Part shown: piece after piece, positions 1 through 64,000 of the stretch
How the letters are laid out: every line of letters starts with the position of its first letter
How positions within the stretch are numbered: the stretch's first letter is position 1
From: Engraulis encrasicolus
Taxonomy: Eukaryota > Chordata > Actinopteri > Clupeiformes > Engraulidae
DNA: 64,000 bases
NCBI RefSeq assembly: GCF_034702125.1
Contig: NC_085869.1
Span: 15,059,544 to 15,123,543, forward strand
Direction of reading: 5' to 3'
Program-made: the position numbers and the translations under genes
The notes under the pieces: model-generated
The model's input: only the letters and a program-made list of their open reading frames with translations
Databases searched by the model: none
What the model was told of the DNA's origin: nothing

Positions 1-64000
<64,000 letters not shown>

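Overview
The window is the inside of a single very large gene, titin (connectin, TTN), read on the minus strand. Transcription runs from about 64000 down to 1, and neither end of the gene is present. I place 122 exons. Almost all are bounded by GT..AG introns, with symmetric phase 1 junctions between domains and phase 0 or 2 only where an intron cuts a domain. Short introns, long dinucleotide microsatellites, many hAT-type MITEs and a tRNA-derived SINE suggest a ray-finned (teleost) fish. Species, and whether this is ttna or ttnb, cannot be decided here.

Layout in transcript order: (1) 63969-58617, twelve near-identical I-band Ig exons of the middle tandem, alternatively spliced segment. (2) 58295-57780, three microexons (9, 9 and 13 codons). 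(3) 57275-52159, the region leading into and through N2A: two Ig domains (I78 and I79 by homology), a Pro/Ala linker, I80, the N2A unique sequence (KEYEKYARMYGITD), I81 and I83. I82 appears to be absent. (4) 52060-39685, the PEVK spring: 17 exons, about 2,204 codons, dominated by two giant exons of 1,075 and 511 codons. (5) 39599-25806, the distal tandem Ig segment with exactly 22 Ig domains. (6) 25666-1, the A-band start: 13 introductory domains, then six complete 7-domain D-zone super-repeats (Ig-Fn-Fn-Ig-Fn-Fn-Fn), ending in the first Ig of the C-zone at the left edge.

Functionally the window runs from the elastic I-band spring, through the N2A signalling hub (ankyrin-repeat MARP and calpain-3 partners in other vertebrates), to the part bound along the myosin filament. 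The rod-like domain order follows my recollection of mammalian titin domain for domain; the PEVK has been rebuilt.

Introns hold most of the remaining novelty. There are at least six hAT-like MITEs, five of them with exact or 7/8 8-bp target duplications and one (6910-7029) without. One insertion's target duplication is itself the 5' splice site of an exon. One 1.3-kb intron has three nested element types. A small tandem duplication copies an exon end with its donor. Domain numbers A1-A56 and distal Ig 1-22 are my own counts within this window. I78-I83 follow mammalian naming by similarity recalled, not computed.
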